Assembly (NCBI RefSeq): GCF_016862115.1 | Contig: NZ_BOMI01000084.1 | Span: 1 to 64,000, forward strand | DNA from: Paractinoplanes deccanensis | GTDB lineage: Bacteria; Actinomycetota; Actinomycetes; Mycobacteriales; Micromonosporaceae | Length of the DNA stretch: 64,000 bases | Direction: 5' to 3' | Part shown: piece after piece, positions 9,982 to 17,537 of the stretch | How positions within the stretch are numbered: the stretch's first letter is position 1 | Layout: each line of letters starts with the position of its first letter | Position numbers and translations under genes: made by a program | The notes under the pieces: generated by a model | What the model saw: only the letters and a program-made list of their open reading frames with translations | What the model was told of the DNA's origin: nothing | Database searches by the model: none

Positions 9982-10521
9982 ATGTATCTCGTGCCACCCA
10001 TGGACGACGAGCCACCACCCGACTACGTCACGTTCGTCGCCCTGCACGTCAGCGACCTGCGCCGCGAGACCACCCGACTGGTCGGCGGCGACCACGAGGC
10101 GGCCCACCTCTACATGGACGTCCTGGCCGACGTGGCCTGCCACTGGCGCCGTTTGACGTGGCGCCGCCGCCTGCTCGGTCACCCCCACGCGGCCCGCGAC
10201 TACATGACGAAGAGGCTGGCCACCCGCACGAAGCAGTGGCGCGACGACCAGATCTACGAGGTCGACGTCCGCGTGATGCCCCCGCCCTTGGCTATGTACC
10301 GCCGAGGCGGCGGCCCCACGGCCTCCCTGGCCCTGCGCAAGGCGGACCTGGTGCCCGACACCCACAGAACGGGCGTCGAGGCAACCGCCGACGCCGCCAT
10401 AGCCTGGGTCCAGGCCTACCGCCGCCAGCTATGGCACCGAGCGGGCCGCCTGATCGCCGGCGGCATCCTCCTCATAGCCACAATGATCCAATTCATGACC
10501 TCAATCTCCCCCGACTCCTGA
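9982..10521 (+). CDS. Uncharacterised sigma-region-2-like protein with C-terminal membrane segment
   Basis: 179 residues, not assigned. The N-terminal part (YVTFVALHVSDLRRETTRLV ... AHLYMDVLADVACHWRRL) resembles the start of SigE-type ECF sigma factors, but no region 4 helix-turn-helix is visible. A hydrophobic stretch near the end (LIAGGILLIATMIQFM) looks like a single membrane anchor. GAGGAGG lies 9 nt before the ATG. It is divergent from ruvC and interrupts the otherwise conserved yebC-ruvC neighbourhood. The sigma resemblance is weak and is inference only. Confidence 0.6.
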   Translation: MYLVPPMDDEPPPDYVTFVALHVSDLRRETTRLVGGDHEAAHLYMDVLADVACHWRRLTWRRRLLGHPHAARDYMTKRLATRTKQWRDDQIYEVDVRVMPPPLAMYRRGGGPTASLALRKADLVPDTHRTGVEATADAAIAWVQAYRRQLWHRAGRLIAGGILLIATMIQFMTSISPDS

Positions 10522-10563
10522 CCGCGCCTTTGGTATCGATCACGGACATTGCCCCGGCCGGTT

Positions 10564-11106
10564 TCAGCGGGCGCGGTATTCGGCCTCGAGCTCGGAGAGA
10601 AGGATGTTGCGTTCGCGGGTATAGGCAGGCCGGTCGCCGATCAGCGTCAGGCGGTGGATCTGCACGAGCCCGTCGTCCTCGGGGCGACCCTCCGCCTGAT
10701 CGACGATCCAGTACTCCGGGATGCCCTGCTCCGCATACCAGGCGGCCTTCTCGGTGTACTCACCGTTCGGCGACCGCTCCGACACAACCTCGACGACCAG
10801 ACTGTAGGACGAGCCAGGCAGACTCGACACGTCCTGAAGACCCGGCGGCAGGGCGGTGACCACACCGACGTCGGGAAGGCGGCAATCCCGGGGCAGCTTT
10901 CCGCGGACGCCAGGGTCCGGGAAGGCCTTGGCTCCGGCTGCGCGAAGCATCGTGCAGATGCGCCACGCCAACTCTTTGTGCCAGAAGCTGGACGGCGTCA
11001 TGATGACGAGATTTCCCCCGCGCAACTCGTATCGGTAGCCCTCGGGCAACGAGGCCAGGTCGTCGACGTCGAGGTCCTCGATGGGCGGCAGGGAAATGCT
11101 GGGCAT
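10564..11106 (-). CDS. Uma2 family (DUF820) restriction-endonuclease-fold protein
   Basis: PD-(D/E)XK-type fold of unknown role, common in multicopy in actinobacteria and cyanobacteria. Family features: LPEGYRYELRGGNLVIMTPS, the catalytic-type LPDVGVVTA (Asp) and SLVVEVVSERSPNGEYTEKA (E-x-V with downstream K), and AWYAEQGIPEYWIVD. The ATG at 11104-11106 lies 8 nt after GGAGG and gives 180 residues. A 30-bp near-perfect palindrome lies about 80-110 bp upstream. Confidence 0.85.
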   Translation of the reverse strand: MPSISLPPIEDLDVDDLASLPEGYRYELRGGNLVIMTPSSFWHKELAWRICTMLRAAGAKAFPDPGVRGKLPRDCRLPDVGVVTALPPGLQDVSSLPGSSYSLVVEVVSERSPNGEYTEKAAWYAEQGIPEYWIVDQAEGRPEDDGLVQIHRLTLIGDRPAYTRERNILLSELEAEYRAR

Positions 11107-11183
11107 CACGGACACCTCCTCGCCGGTCAGCGTATCCGCTTCAAGTGTGATCACCACGTTCGACCTGCCCATCAAAGACGCCG

Positions 11184-11213
11184 ATGGCGATGAATCGATC
11201 GATCCATCGCCAT
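11184..11213. promoter_or_regulatory. 30-bp palindrome upstream of the Uma2 gene
   Basis: The sequence starting ATGGCGATGAATCGATCGAT is its own reverse complement except for one mismatched pair. It lies 78-107 bp upstream of the Uma2 start, within its likely promoter region, and could be an operator. No regulator is encoded beside it. Confidence 0.4.
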
Positions 11214-11289
11214 GCACGCTACTGGTCACGGGACCACCTGTCATCAGTCAACCCGTGCCAATTCGGCGACTTCACCCGGCAGAGACGGC

Positions 11290-11323
11290 GACGGGGCCGG
11301 TCGCATCGGCGACCGGCCCCGTC
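11290..11323. terminator. Terminator after yebC
   Basis: Perfect 15-bp arms (GACGGGGCCGGTCGC and its complement) around a 4-nt loop, 25 bp past the yebC stop, with no T-run. Such I-shaped hairpins are usual in high-GC actinobacteria. Confidence 0.7.
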
Positions 11324-11347
11324 AGGAGCTGAAGAGGCGACTACCCG

Positions 11348-12100
11348 TCAGGCGTCGATCGCCGCCATGACCTCGTCGCTCACGTCGAAGTTGGCGAAGA
11401 TGTTCTGGACGTCGTCGCAGTCCTCGAGGGCGTCGATCAGCTTGAAGACCTTGCGCGCCGCCTCCTCGTCGACCGGGACGGTCATCGTGGGGACGAGCGA
11501 CGACTCGGCCGAGTCGTAGTCGATGCCGGCGTCCTGCAGGGCCGTGCGGACCGCCACCAGGTCGGTGGGCTCGCTGACCACCTCGAAGGACTCGCCGAGG
11601 TCGTTGATCTCCTCGGCGCCCGCGTCGAGGACCGCCAGCATGATGTCGTCCTCGCTCTGCGCGCCCTTCGGGACGATCACGACGCCCTTGCGGTTGAACA
11701 GGTAGGAGACGCTGCCGGCGTCGGCGAAGGTGCCGCCGTTGCGGGTCAGGGCCGTGCGCACCTCGGTGGCCGCGCGGTTGCGGTTGTCGGTCAGGCACTC
11801 GATGAGCAGGGCGACGCCGTTGGGGCCGTACCCCTCATACATGATCGTCTGCCAGTCGGCGCCGCCGGCCTCGAGGCCGGAGCCGCGCTTGACCGCGTTG
11901 TCGATGTTGTTGTTGGGGACGGAGCTCTTCTTCGCCTTCTGGATGGCGTCGTAGAGGGTCGGGTTGCCCGCCGGGTCCCCACCGCCGGTGCGGGCCGCGA
12001 CCTCGATGTTCTTGATGAGCTTCGCGAACATCTTGCCGCGCTTGGCGTCGATGACGGCCTTCTTGTGCTTGGTCGTCGCCCACTTGGAGTGGCCGGACAT
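11348..12100 (-). CDS. yebC: YebC/PmpR family protein (TACO1 family)
   Basis: 250-residue member of the family called YebC/PmpR, regarded either as a transcription regulator or as a ribosome-associated translation factor. Family blocks are complete: [20 protein letters not shown] at the N-terminus, NTLYDAIQ-like [40 protein letters not shown], and [14 protein letters not shown] [18 protein letters not shown] near the C-terminus. It starts 18 bp downstream of pdxT and ends in a strong hairpin, so pdxT-yebC form one transcript. Confidence 0.93.
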   Translation of the reverse strand: MSGHSKWATTKHKKAVIDAKRGKMFAKLIKNIEVAARTGGGDPAGNPTLYDAIQKAKKSSVPNNNIDNAVKRGSGLEAGGADWQTIMYEGYGPNGVALLIECLTDNRNRAATEVRTALTRNGGTFADAGSVSYLFNRKGVVIVPKGAQSEDDIMLAVLDAGAEEINDLGESFEVVSEPTDLVAVRTALQDAGIDYDSAESSLVPTMTVPVDEEAARKVFKLIDALEDCDDVQNIFANFDVSDEVMAAIDA

Positions 12101-12118
12101 GCAAAAACCTCCGTGGTC

Positions 12119-12715
12119 TCAGGCGGCCTGGCGGACCATCTCGACGAAGTACCGGTGGACGCGGAGGTCGCCGGTGAGCTCCGGGTGGAAAGCCGTGGCG
12201 AGCAGGTTGCCCTGCCGAACGGCGACAATCCTACCGGCGGCGGGTCCGCCGGTGACGCGGCCCAACACCCGCACGTCGTCGCCGACTTCCTCGACCCATG
12301 GCGCGCGGATGAAAACGGCGTGAAAATCATCGCCCGCGATGCCCTCGATCGCGACGTCCGCCTCGAACGAGTCGACCTGCCGGCCGAACGCGTTGCGCCG
12401 CACCGTCATGTCGATGCCCTGGAAGGACTCCTGGTCGGGCCGTCCGTCGAGCACGTTCGCGGCCAGCATGATCATGCCGGCGCAGGAGCCGTAGACGGGC
12501 ATGCCGTCGGCGATGCGCTTGCGGATCGGGTCGAGCAGGCCGAACGAGACGGCGAGGTTGCTGATCGCCGTCGACTCGCCGCCCGGTATCACCAGCGCCT
12601 CGACGCCGGCCAGCTCCTCGGGCCGCCGGATCGGCCGGGCCAGCACGTCGCTCTCGGCCAGCGCGGCCAGGTGTTCCCGCACGTCGCCCTGGAGGGCGAG
12701 CACTCCGATGTTCAC
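12119..12715 (-). CDS. pdxT: Pyridoxal 5'-phosphate synthase glutaminase subunit
   Basis: Supplies ammonia from glutamine to PdxS for vitamin B6 synthesis. Class I amidotransferase features: N-terminal [22 protein letters not shown], the nucleophile in [11 protein letters not shown] (Cys) and the His/Glu of [10 protein letters not shown]. 198 residues. The GTG at 12713-12715 sits 6 nt after TAAGCT, so the message is probably leaderless. Its partner pdxS lies 1.3 kb away on the other strand, with AraC, VOC and fliQ genes between. Confidence 0.95.
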   Translation of the reverse strand: MNIGVLALQGDVREHLAALAESDVLARPIRRPEELAGVEALVIPGGESTAISNLAVSFGLLDPIRKRIADGMPVYGSCAGMIMLAANVLDGRPDQESFQGIDMTVRRNAFGRQVDSFEADVAIEGIAGDDFHAVFIRAPWVEEVGDDVRVLGRVTGGPAAGRIVAVRQGNLLATAFHPELTGDLRVHRYFVEMVRQAA

Positions 12716-12719
12716 GCGC

Positions 12720-12733
12720 CAAGCTTAGGCTTG
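12720..12733. promoter_or_regulatory. Overlapping divergent -10 elements for pdxT and the AraC gene
   Basis: The 14-bp inverted repeat CAAGCTTAGGCTTG holds TAGGCT on plus (12726-12731) and TAAGCT on minus (12727-12722). Each lies exactly 6 nt before a GTG start (12738 and 12715). This fits two leaderless divergent promoters whose -10 boxes share two base pairs. The promoter assignment is inferred from spacing. Confidence 0.5.
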
Positions 12734-12737
12734 CTGC

Positions 12738-13187
12738 GTGTTCAGCCTCCGCCGGGTGCGCGACCATATCGATCGGCATTCCGCCGACCCGCTGACGCTG
12801 GGCGATCTGGCGGTCATGGCGGGCATGTCGCGCTTTCATTTGGTACGAGCGTTTCGCGCGGCTTACGGCGACACGCCGATCCAGTACCTGTCGCGCCGCC
12901 GGATCGCGCACGCCCAGGACCTGTTGAGGCACGCGAACCTGACGGTCACGGAGGTCTGCATGGCCGTGGGGTTCTCCTCGCCGGGGTCGTTCTCGTCGCG
13001 CTTCACCGAGCTGGTCGGCGAGAGCCCGCTCGCCTATCAGCGCCGCTGGGCTTCGGCGGCTCCGCACATCCCGGGCTGTTACCTGTTCATGCGGGGCGTC
13101 ATCCCGCAGTCCGCGCCGCCGCCCTCGCCCGCACCTCAATCGCGGAGAAGCGTGGCGCGGCCGCACGGGCATAGCGTCGGCGCATGA
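12738..13187 (+). CDS. AraC-family regulator, DNA-binding domain only
   Basis: 149 residues, almost all of it the double helix-turn-helix AraC DNA-binding domain: LTLGDLAVMAGMSRFHLVRA, FRAAYGDTPIQYLSRRRIAH, VTEVCMAVGFSSPGSFSSRF. There is no N-terminal sensor domain; the C-terminal 45 residues are Pro/Ser-rich. It overlaps the VOC gene by 4 bases (ATGA), so it probably regulates that gene. The GTG start is probably leaderless. Confidence 0.88.
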   Translation: MFSLRRVRDHIDRHSADPLTLGDLAVMAGMSRFHLVRAFRAAYGDTPIQYLSRRRIAHAQDLLRHANLTVTEVCMAVGFSSPGSFSSRFTELVGESPLAYQRRWASAAPHIPGCYLFMRGVIPQSAPPPSPAPQSRRSVARPHGHSVGA

Positions 13188-13588
13188 TTCTCAACATCTC
13201 GCTGACCACGGTCTACTGCCTCGACCAGGGCGCCACCCGCGACTTCTACGTCAAGCACCTCGGCTTCGAGCCGCGCGTCGACACCAGGATGGGCGAGTTC
13301 CGCTGGGTGACGATGGTCCACCCGGCCCAGCCGGAGCTCGAGGTCACGCTGATGGTGCCCGGCCCGCCGCTCTCCCCCGAGGCGGCAGATTTCGTACGCA
13401 AGCAGCTCGAATCCGGCCAGATGGGCGGCCTGGGGCTGCGGGTCGACGACTGCCGGCAGACGTACGAGGAGCTGAGCGCCGCCGGCGTGACGTTCCTTCA
13501 GGAGCCGTCCGACCGCCCGTACGGCGTGGAAGCGGTCATGCGCGACAACACGGGCAACTGGCTGGTGCTGGTCGAACGCCGGAGTTAA
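13184..13588 (+). CDS. VOC (glyoxalase/bleomycin-resistance) family protein
   Basis: 134 residues with the paired beta-alpha-beta VOC fold: ISLTTVYCLDQGATRDFYVK at the start, LGFEPRVDTRMGEFRWVTMV in the first half, and LGLRVDDCRQTYEELSAAGV ... VMRDNTGNWLVLVE in the second. Substrate unknown. It is translationally coupled to the upstream AraC regulator, an arrangement common for resistance-type VOC genes. Confidence 0.85.
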   Translation: MILNISLTTVYCLDQGATRDFYVKHLGFEPRVDTRMGEFRWVTMVHPAQPELEVTLMVPGPPLSPEAADFVRKQLESGQMGGLGLRVDDCRQTYEELSAAGVTFLQEPSDRPYGVEAVMRDNTGNWLVLVERRS

Positions 13589-13663
13589 GTCTTTTTCGCG
13601 GGTCTAACCATTTAGCAACCGTTGTGCACTTTTCATCGGCCCGAAACGCCCGAACAGCAGGGT

Positions 13664-13933
13664 ATGACCGACACGATGATCGTTGAGCTCGGCCTCCAGG
13701 CGATGACCATCGCGGCGAAGATGTCCGCCCCGGTGCTGATCACCGCCCTGGTCGTCGGCTTCGCCATCTCGCTGTTCCAGTCGGTGACCCAGATTCAGGA
13801 GGCGACGCTCTCGTTCGTCCCGAAGGCCGCCGCCGTCGGCGCCGCCCTGCTGTTCTCGGGCAACTGGATGCTCCAGGAGATGATCACGTACACGGAGCAG
13901 CTCTTCGCCCGCATCCCGCAGCTGCTCTCCTGA
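13664..13933 (+). CDS. fliQ: Flagellar biosynthesis protein FliQ, isolated copy
   Basis: 89 residues, the same length as FliQ of other bacteria, and alignable end to end by eye: MIVELGLQAMTIAAKMSAPV, GFAISLFQSVTQIQEATLSF, VPKAAAVGAALLFSGNWMLQ, EMITYTEQLFARIPQLLS. Two membrane helices and the conserved Q-x-x-TQI-x-E-x-TLSF loop are intact. FliQ is part of the FliPQR core of the flagellar (type III) export gate. No other flagellar gene is in this window. The ATG has only a weak upstream GGGT. The frame is undamaged, so the gene is probably functional. Confidence 0.92.
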   Translation: MTDTMIVELGLQAMTIAAKMSAPVLITALVVGFAISLFQSVTQIQEATLSFVPKAAAVGAALLFSGNWMLQEMITYTEQLFARIPQLLS

Positions 13934-14035
13934 GCGGCTCGCAGGCCACCTTGGGGTCGATTGGCCATCGGCCCGGGCCTCACGCGTCCGTACGCTTCCC
14001 CGGTACCGACAACCCTGCGTGAGGAGCCGATCTCC

Positions 14036-14932
14036 ATGTCCGACAACAAGCCCGCCATCGGAACCGCCCGCGTCAAGCGCGGCATGGCCGAAATGCTCAA
14101 GGGCGGCGTGATCATGGACGTCGTCACCCCCGAGCAGGCGAAGATCGCCGAGGACGCCGGCGCGGTCGCGGTCATGGCGCTCGAGCGGGTCCCCGCCGAC
14201 ATCCGCGCGCAGGGCGGCGTCTCCCGCATGTCCGACCCCGACATGATCGACGGCATCATCAACGCCGTCTCGATCCCGGTCATGGCCAAGGCCCGCATCG
14301 GCCACTTCGTCGAGGCCCAGATCCTCCAGGCGCTCGGCGTCGACTACGTGGACGAGTCCGAGGTGCTGACCCCCGCCGACTACGCCAACCACATCGACAA
14401 GTGGAACTTCACGGTCCCCTTCGTCTGCGGCGCCACCAACCTCGGCGAGGCCCTCCGCCGCATCACCGAGGGCGCCGCCATGATCCGCTCGAAGGGCGAG
14501 GCCGGCACCGGTGACGTCTCCAACGCCACCACCCACATGCGCAAGATCCGGCAGGAGATCCGCCGCCTCCAGACCCTCCCCGAGGACGAGCTGTACGTGG
14601 CCGCGAAGGAGCTCCAGGCCCCGTACGAGCTGGTCCGCGAGGTGGCCGAACTCGGCAAGCTCCCCGTGGTCCTCTTCACCGCCGGCGGCATCGCCACCCC
14701 CGCCGACGCCGCCATGATGATGCAGCTCGGCGCCGAGGGCGTCTTCGTGGGCTCCGGCATCTTCAAGTCCGGCAACCCGGCCCAGCGCGCCGCCGCGATC
14801 GTCAAGGCCACCACGTTCCACGACGACCCCGACGTCCTCGCCAAGGTCTCCCGGGGCCTCGGCGAAGCCATGGTCGGCATCAACGTCGACGACGTGCCGG
14901 TCCCCCACCGCCTCGCCGAGCGCGGCTGGTAG
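14036..14932 (+). CDS. pdxS: Pyridoxal 5'-phosphate synthase synthase subunit
   Basis: Forms pyridoxal phosphate from ribose 5-phosphate, glyceraldehyde 3-phosphate and PdxT-derived ammonia. 298 residues, normal length. Visible motifs: [59 protein letters not shown], the active lysine region of [17 protein letters not shown], and [19 protein letters not shown] with [13 protein letters not shown]. The ATG at 14036 follows GAGGAG by about 8 nt. It is usually adjacent to pdxT but here faces the repeat-filled gap downstream. Confidence 0.97.
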   Translation: MSDNKPAIGTARVKRGMAEMLKGGVIMDVVTPEQAKIAEDAGAVAVMALERVPADIRAQGGVSRMSDPDMIDGIINAVSIPVMAKARIGHFVEAQILQALGVDYVDESEVLTPADYANHIDKWNFTVPFVCGATNLGEALRRITEGAAMIRSKGEAGTGDVSNATTHMRKIRQEIRRLQTLPEDELYVAAKELQAPYELVREVAELGKLPVVLFTAGGIATPADAAMMMQLGAEGVFVGSGIFKSGNPAQRAAAIVKATTFHDDPDVLAKVSRGLGEAMVGINVDDVPVPHRLAERGW

Positions 14933-15792
14933 CCCGCATCGGAGCGGCTGGCAGGCTGCGCCGTCCGGCATCGGTTCCCTGGTGCCTGTTCGCGGCGCAC
15001 CGGCCGGCGTCTCGGAGGCGTGCGGCCGGGGCTGTTTCTCGCGGCCCGCTCGTTAGGCAGAACGAACGTTCTTTCTCTCGGCGGGCCGTGGAACGCTCGC
15101 CGTGGGAGGGAGCCGGATCGGAGGTTGGGATCCGCGCTGACGCCGCACCCACGGCTACGGGCAGGACAAGCGTGTCGTGGAGCAGAACGAACGTTCTGTC
15201 TTGCCTGACGGGCCTCGCGCCCGATGGCTGACGCCTGACGCCTGGCGCCTCGCGCTCGGATCCTGACGCCTAGCGCGTCGCGCTGGGGACCTGACGCCTA
15301 GCGCCTCGCGCTGGGGACCTGACGCCTGGCGTCTTGCGCTTGGGGCATGACGGCCTTACACCGGACGCCTGGCGGTGGCGCCTGGACAGAACGTTCTTTC
15401 TGCCCATGAGACGCGGACGCCGTCGGCTCAGGGCGCGCATGCACAGACAGGACGTTCGTTCTACCCATGAGACACGGGTGCCGTCGGCTTAGCGCCCCAC
15501 CCCCGCCTCAGGACAGCAGAAAGAACGTTCTGTCTATCTCGGCGCCGAGCCGTGCTGGGCGCCGGCCGGCGCCGCAAGGGGAGAACGAACGTTCTTTCTC
15601 TCAGCGCGCCGAACCCGACCACGCCAAGACGTTCGCGCCGAGACGGACACGCGCAGGCGCCCCAAAGGCAGAACGAACGTTCTTTCTCTCTGCCTGCCGC
15701 AGCCGAACCGTGCGGAGACGAACGTGCCCAGCCGGAACTTCGCCGGCGCCGCGATGGCAGAACGACTCCGCGTGACGGGCGGGAAGGGACGG
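14933..15792. repeat. Repeat-filled convergent gap A
   Basis: 860 bp between the 3' ends of pdxS and a minus-strand gene, with no credible coding sequence. It holds seven good copies of an 18-bp palindrome family (15059-15076, 15184-15201, 15384-15401, 15445-15462, 15518-15535, 15582-15599, 15670-15687), degenerate copies near 15628 and 15717, and a 28-bp tandem repeat. Short open frames here read NERSF/TNVLSL-like peptides, which are just translations of the repeat. Confidence 0.85.
15212..15358. repeat. 28-bp imperfect tandem repeat
   Basis: Four to five units, with boundaries at 15247, 15275, 15303 and 15331; a unit begins GCCTCGCGCTGGGGACCTGA and ends CGCCTRGC. A partial unit precedes at about 15212. 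It sits between two copies of the palindromic element (15184-15201 and 15384-15401). Confidence 0.8.
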
Positions 15793-16371
15793 CTAAACCG
15801 CCTCCAGCGGAACCGCCGGCGACGTAGGGGCCGGCACCGTGGTGACCGGCAGCGCCGGATCCTCGATGTCGAAGTACTGCGGCCGCGGATAACGCCGCGC
15901 CATCCGGAGCGCCCGCACCAGCGGCCGCCGGCGGGCGGTCAGGGCGTCGCGGACCGTGTCGGTGTGGACCTGGCGGGCCAGGACCACACGGCGGTTCGAG
16001 GCGATCAGGGTGCGGCCGGCGGGGTCGGACTCGGCGAGCTCGATGGTGTTGAGCTGGCGGGTCAGGTCGTTCTCGGCGGATTCGCGGTCGCCGGGGTCGG
16101 CGTCGAGGGCCAGGCGGGCCGCGGCGTAGAGCTCCACGTGGTCGCCGAGCTCGGCGACCACCGCGGCGGCTGCCGCGCGGCGCATGAGGTGGGCGTCGAG
16201 GGCTCGTTCGGCGGACTGGGCCCGGCGGTGGACGCGCTCGACGCGGTGGGCCGTCCAGCCCAGGTATGCCGTGAGCAGTGCGACGACCGCGACGACTGCC
16301 AGGACCCACCACATGGCGGGAATGGTAGTGCCCCAACGCTCGGGCATGTTAGGGCCTGTCCGGCCCGTCAC
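15793..16371 (-). CDS. Conserved membrane-anchored protein of the PIM locus, function unknown
   Basis: 192 residues. One N-terminal membrane helix (MWWVLAVVAVVALLTAYLGW) is followed by a charged, Ala-rich helical region (VHRRAQSAERALDAHLMRRA) and a Pro-rich tail. A similar small secreted or membrane protein lies between pimA and pdxS in Streptomyces, which is context only. It starts 7 bp after pimA on the same strand, so it is the last gene of the phosphatidylinositol operon. Confidence 0.7.
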   Translation of the reverse strand: MTGRTGPNMPERWGTTIPAMWWVLAVVAVVALLTAYLGWTAHRVERVHRRAQSAERALDAHLMRRAAAAAVVAELGDHVELYAAARLALDADPGDRESAENDLTRQLNTIELAESDPAGRTLIASNRRVVLARQVHTDTVRDALTARRRPLVRALRMARRYPRPQYFDIEDPALPVTTVPAPTSPAVPLEAV

Positions 16372-16378
16372 AGCGCCG

Positions 16379-17527
16379 CTATCCCAGACGCGGGTCGGGG
16401 GCCTCGTCCATCACGCGGCCGTCCGTGGCCTCGATGGCGGTGGCGTAGACCTCCAGGACCCGCAGCGCCACGCTGGGCCAGTCGAAGGCCGCCACCGCCG
16501 TGCGGGCCGCCTCGGACAGGGCGGCTCGGCGGTCGGGGGCGTCGAGCAGCTGGTCCAGCAGGCCGCAGAGGGCCGACGAGTCGCCCGTCGGGAACAGGGC
16601 GCCGGCCCGGCCGCCGTCGAGGACCCGGCGGAAGGCGTCCAGGTCGCTGGCGGCGATCGCCGTGCCGGCGGCCATGGCCTCGGTGAGGATCATGCCGAAG
16701 CTCTCGCCGCCGGTGTTGGGGGCCACGTAGACGTCGACGCTGCGCAGCATGCGGGCCTTGTCCTCCTCGGAGACCAGGCCCAGGAAGGTCACGCGGTCGT
16801 GCAGGTCGGCGGGGATCTCGTCGTACAGGTCGGCTCGGTCTCCCGGGCCCGCCACCAGCAGGCGCAGGCCGGCTCGGCGGCGCGCCAGGGTCACGAACGC
16901 CGAGCGCAGCAGGTCGAAGCCCTTGCGCGGTTCGGTGAAGCGGCCGAGGAAGCCGAGCGTCCCGCCGTCGCCGGGCCAGCCGGGCAGCGGTTCGGCGGTG
17001 GCGAACTTGGCGACCGCCACCCCGTTCGGGATCTCGACCGCTCCTCCGCCGAGATGTTCGACCTGCACCTTGCGGGCCAGCTCGCTCACCGCGATGCGGG
17101 CGGTGATCTTCTCGACGACCAGTTGGAGGAGGCCCTGCGCCGCCGACAGGGCGCGGGAGCGGGTCATCGCCGTGTGGAACGTGGCGACCACGGGGCCGCG
17201 GGCGGAGAGCACCGCGAGCAGCGACAGGCTCAGCGTCATCGGCTCGTGCACGTGCAGCACGTCGAACTGGCCGCGGTTGAGCCAGCGCCGCACCCGTGCG
17301 GTGGAGACCGGGCCGAAGGCGATGCGGGCCACGGAGCCGTTGTACGGCAGGGGCAGCGCGCGGCCGGCAGGCACCACGTACGGCGGAAGGTCCGCGTCCT
17401 CGTCCGCCGGGGCGAGCACCGACACCTCGTGTCCGAGGCCGATCAGTGCCTCGGAGAGGTCCATGATGTGGTTCTGCACGCCGCCGGGCACGTCGAACGA
17501 GTAGGGCGAGACGATCCCGATCCGCAT
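16379..17527 (-). CDS. pimA: Phosphatidylinositol alpha-mannosyltransferase (GT4)
   Basis: Transfers the first mannose from GDP-mannose to phosphatidylinositol on the inner face of the membrane. GT-B fold with MRIGIVSPYSFDVPGGVQNH at the N-terminus (diagnostic of PimA), HVHEPMTLSLSLLAVL, FLGRFTEPRKGFDLLRSAF, and the donor-site EX7E motif in GGESFGMILTEAMAAGTAIA. 382 residues, normal size. It lies directly downstream of the acyltransferase and phosphatidylinositol synthase genes. Confidence 0.94.
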   Translation of the reverse strand: MRIGIVSPYSFDVPGGVQNHIMDLSEALIGLGHEVSVLAPADEDADLPPYVVPAGRALPLPYNGSVARIAFGPVSTARVRRWLNRGQFDVLHVHEPMTLSLSLLAVLSARGPVVATFHTAMTRSRALSAAQGLLQLVVEKITARIAVSELARKVQVEHLGGGAVEIPNGVAVAKFATAEPLPGWPGDGGTLGFLGRFTEPRKGFDLLRSAFVTLARRRAGLRLLVAGPGDRADLYDEIPADLHDRVTFLGLVSEEDKARMLRSVDVYVAPNTGGESFGMILTEAMAAGTAIAASDLDAFRRVLDGGRAGALFPTGDSSALCGLLDQLLDAPDRRAALSEAARTAVAAFDWPSVALRVLEVYATAIEATDGRVMDEAPDPRLG

Positions 17528-17537
17528 GGCACTCCCC

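Noticed and set aside
11290-11323. Protein-binding operator at the yebC 3' end
   Set aside because: The long GC-rich perfect stem directly after the stop fits a terminator better.
15461-16336. Open frames with NERSF/TNVLS peptides in the repeat gaps
   Set aside because: They are translations of the palindromic repeat in several frames, lack ribosome sites and do not keep a frame between repeats.
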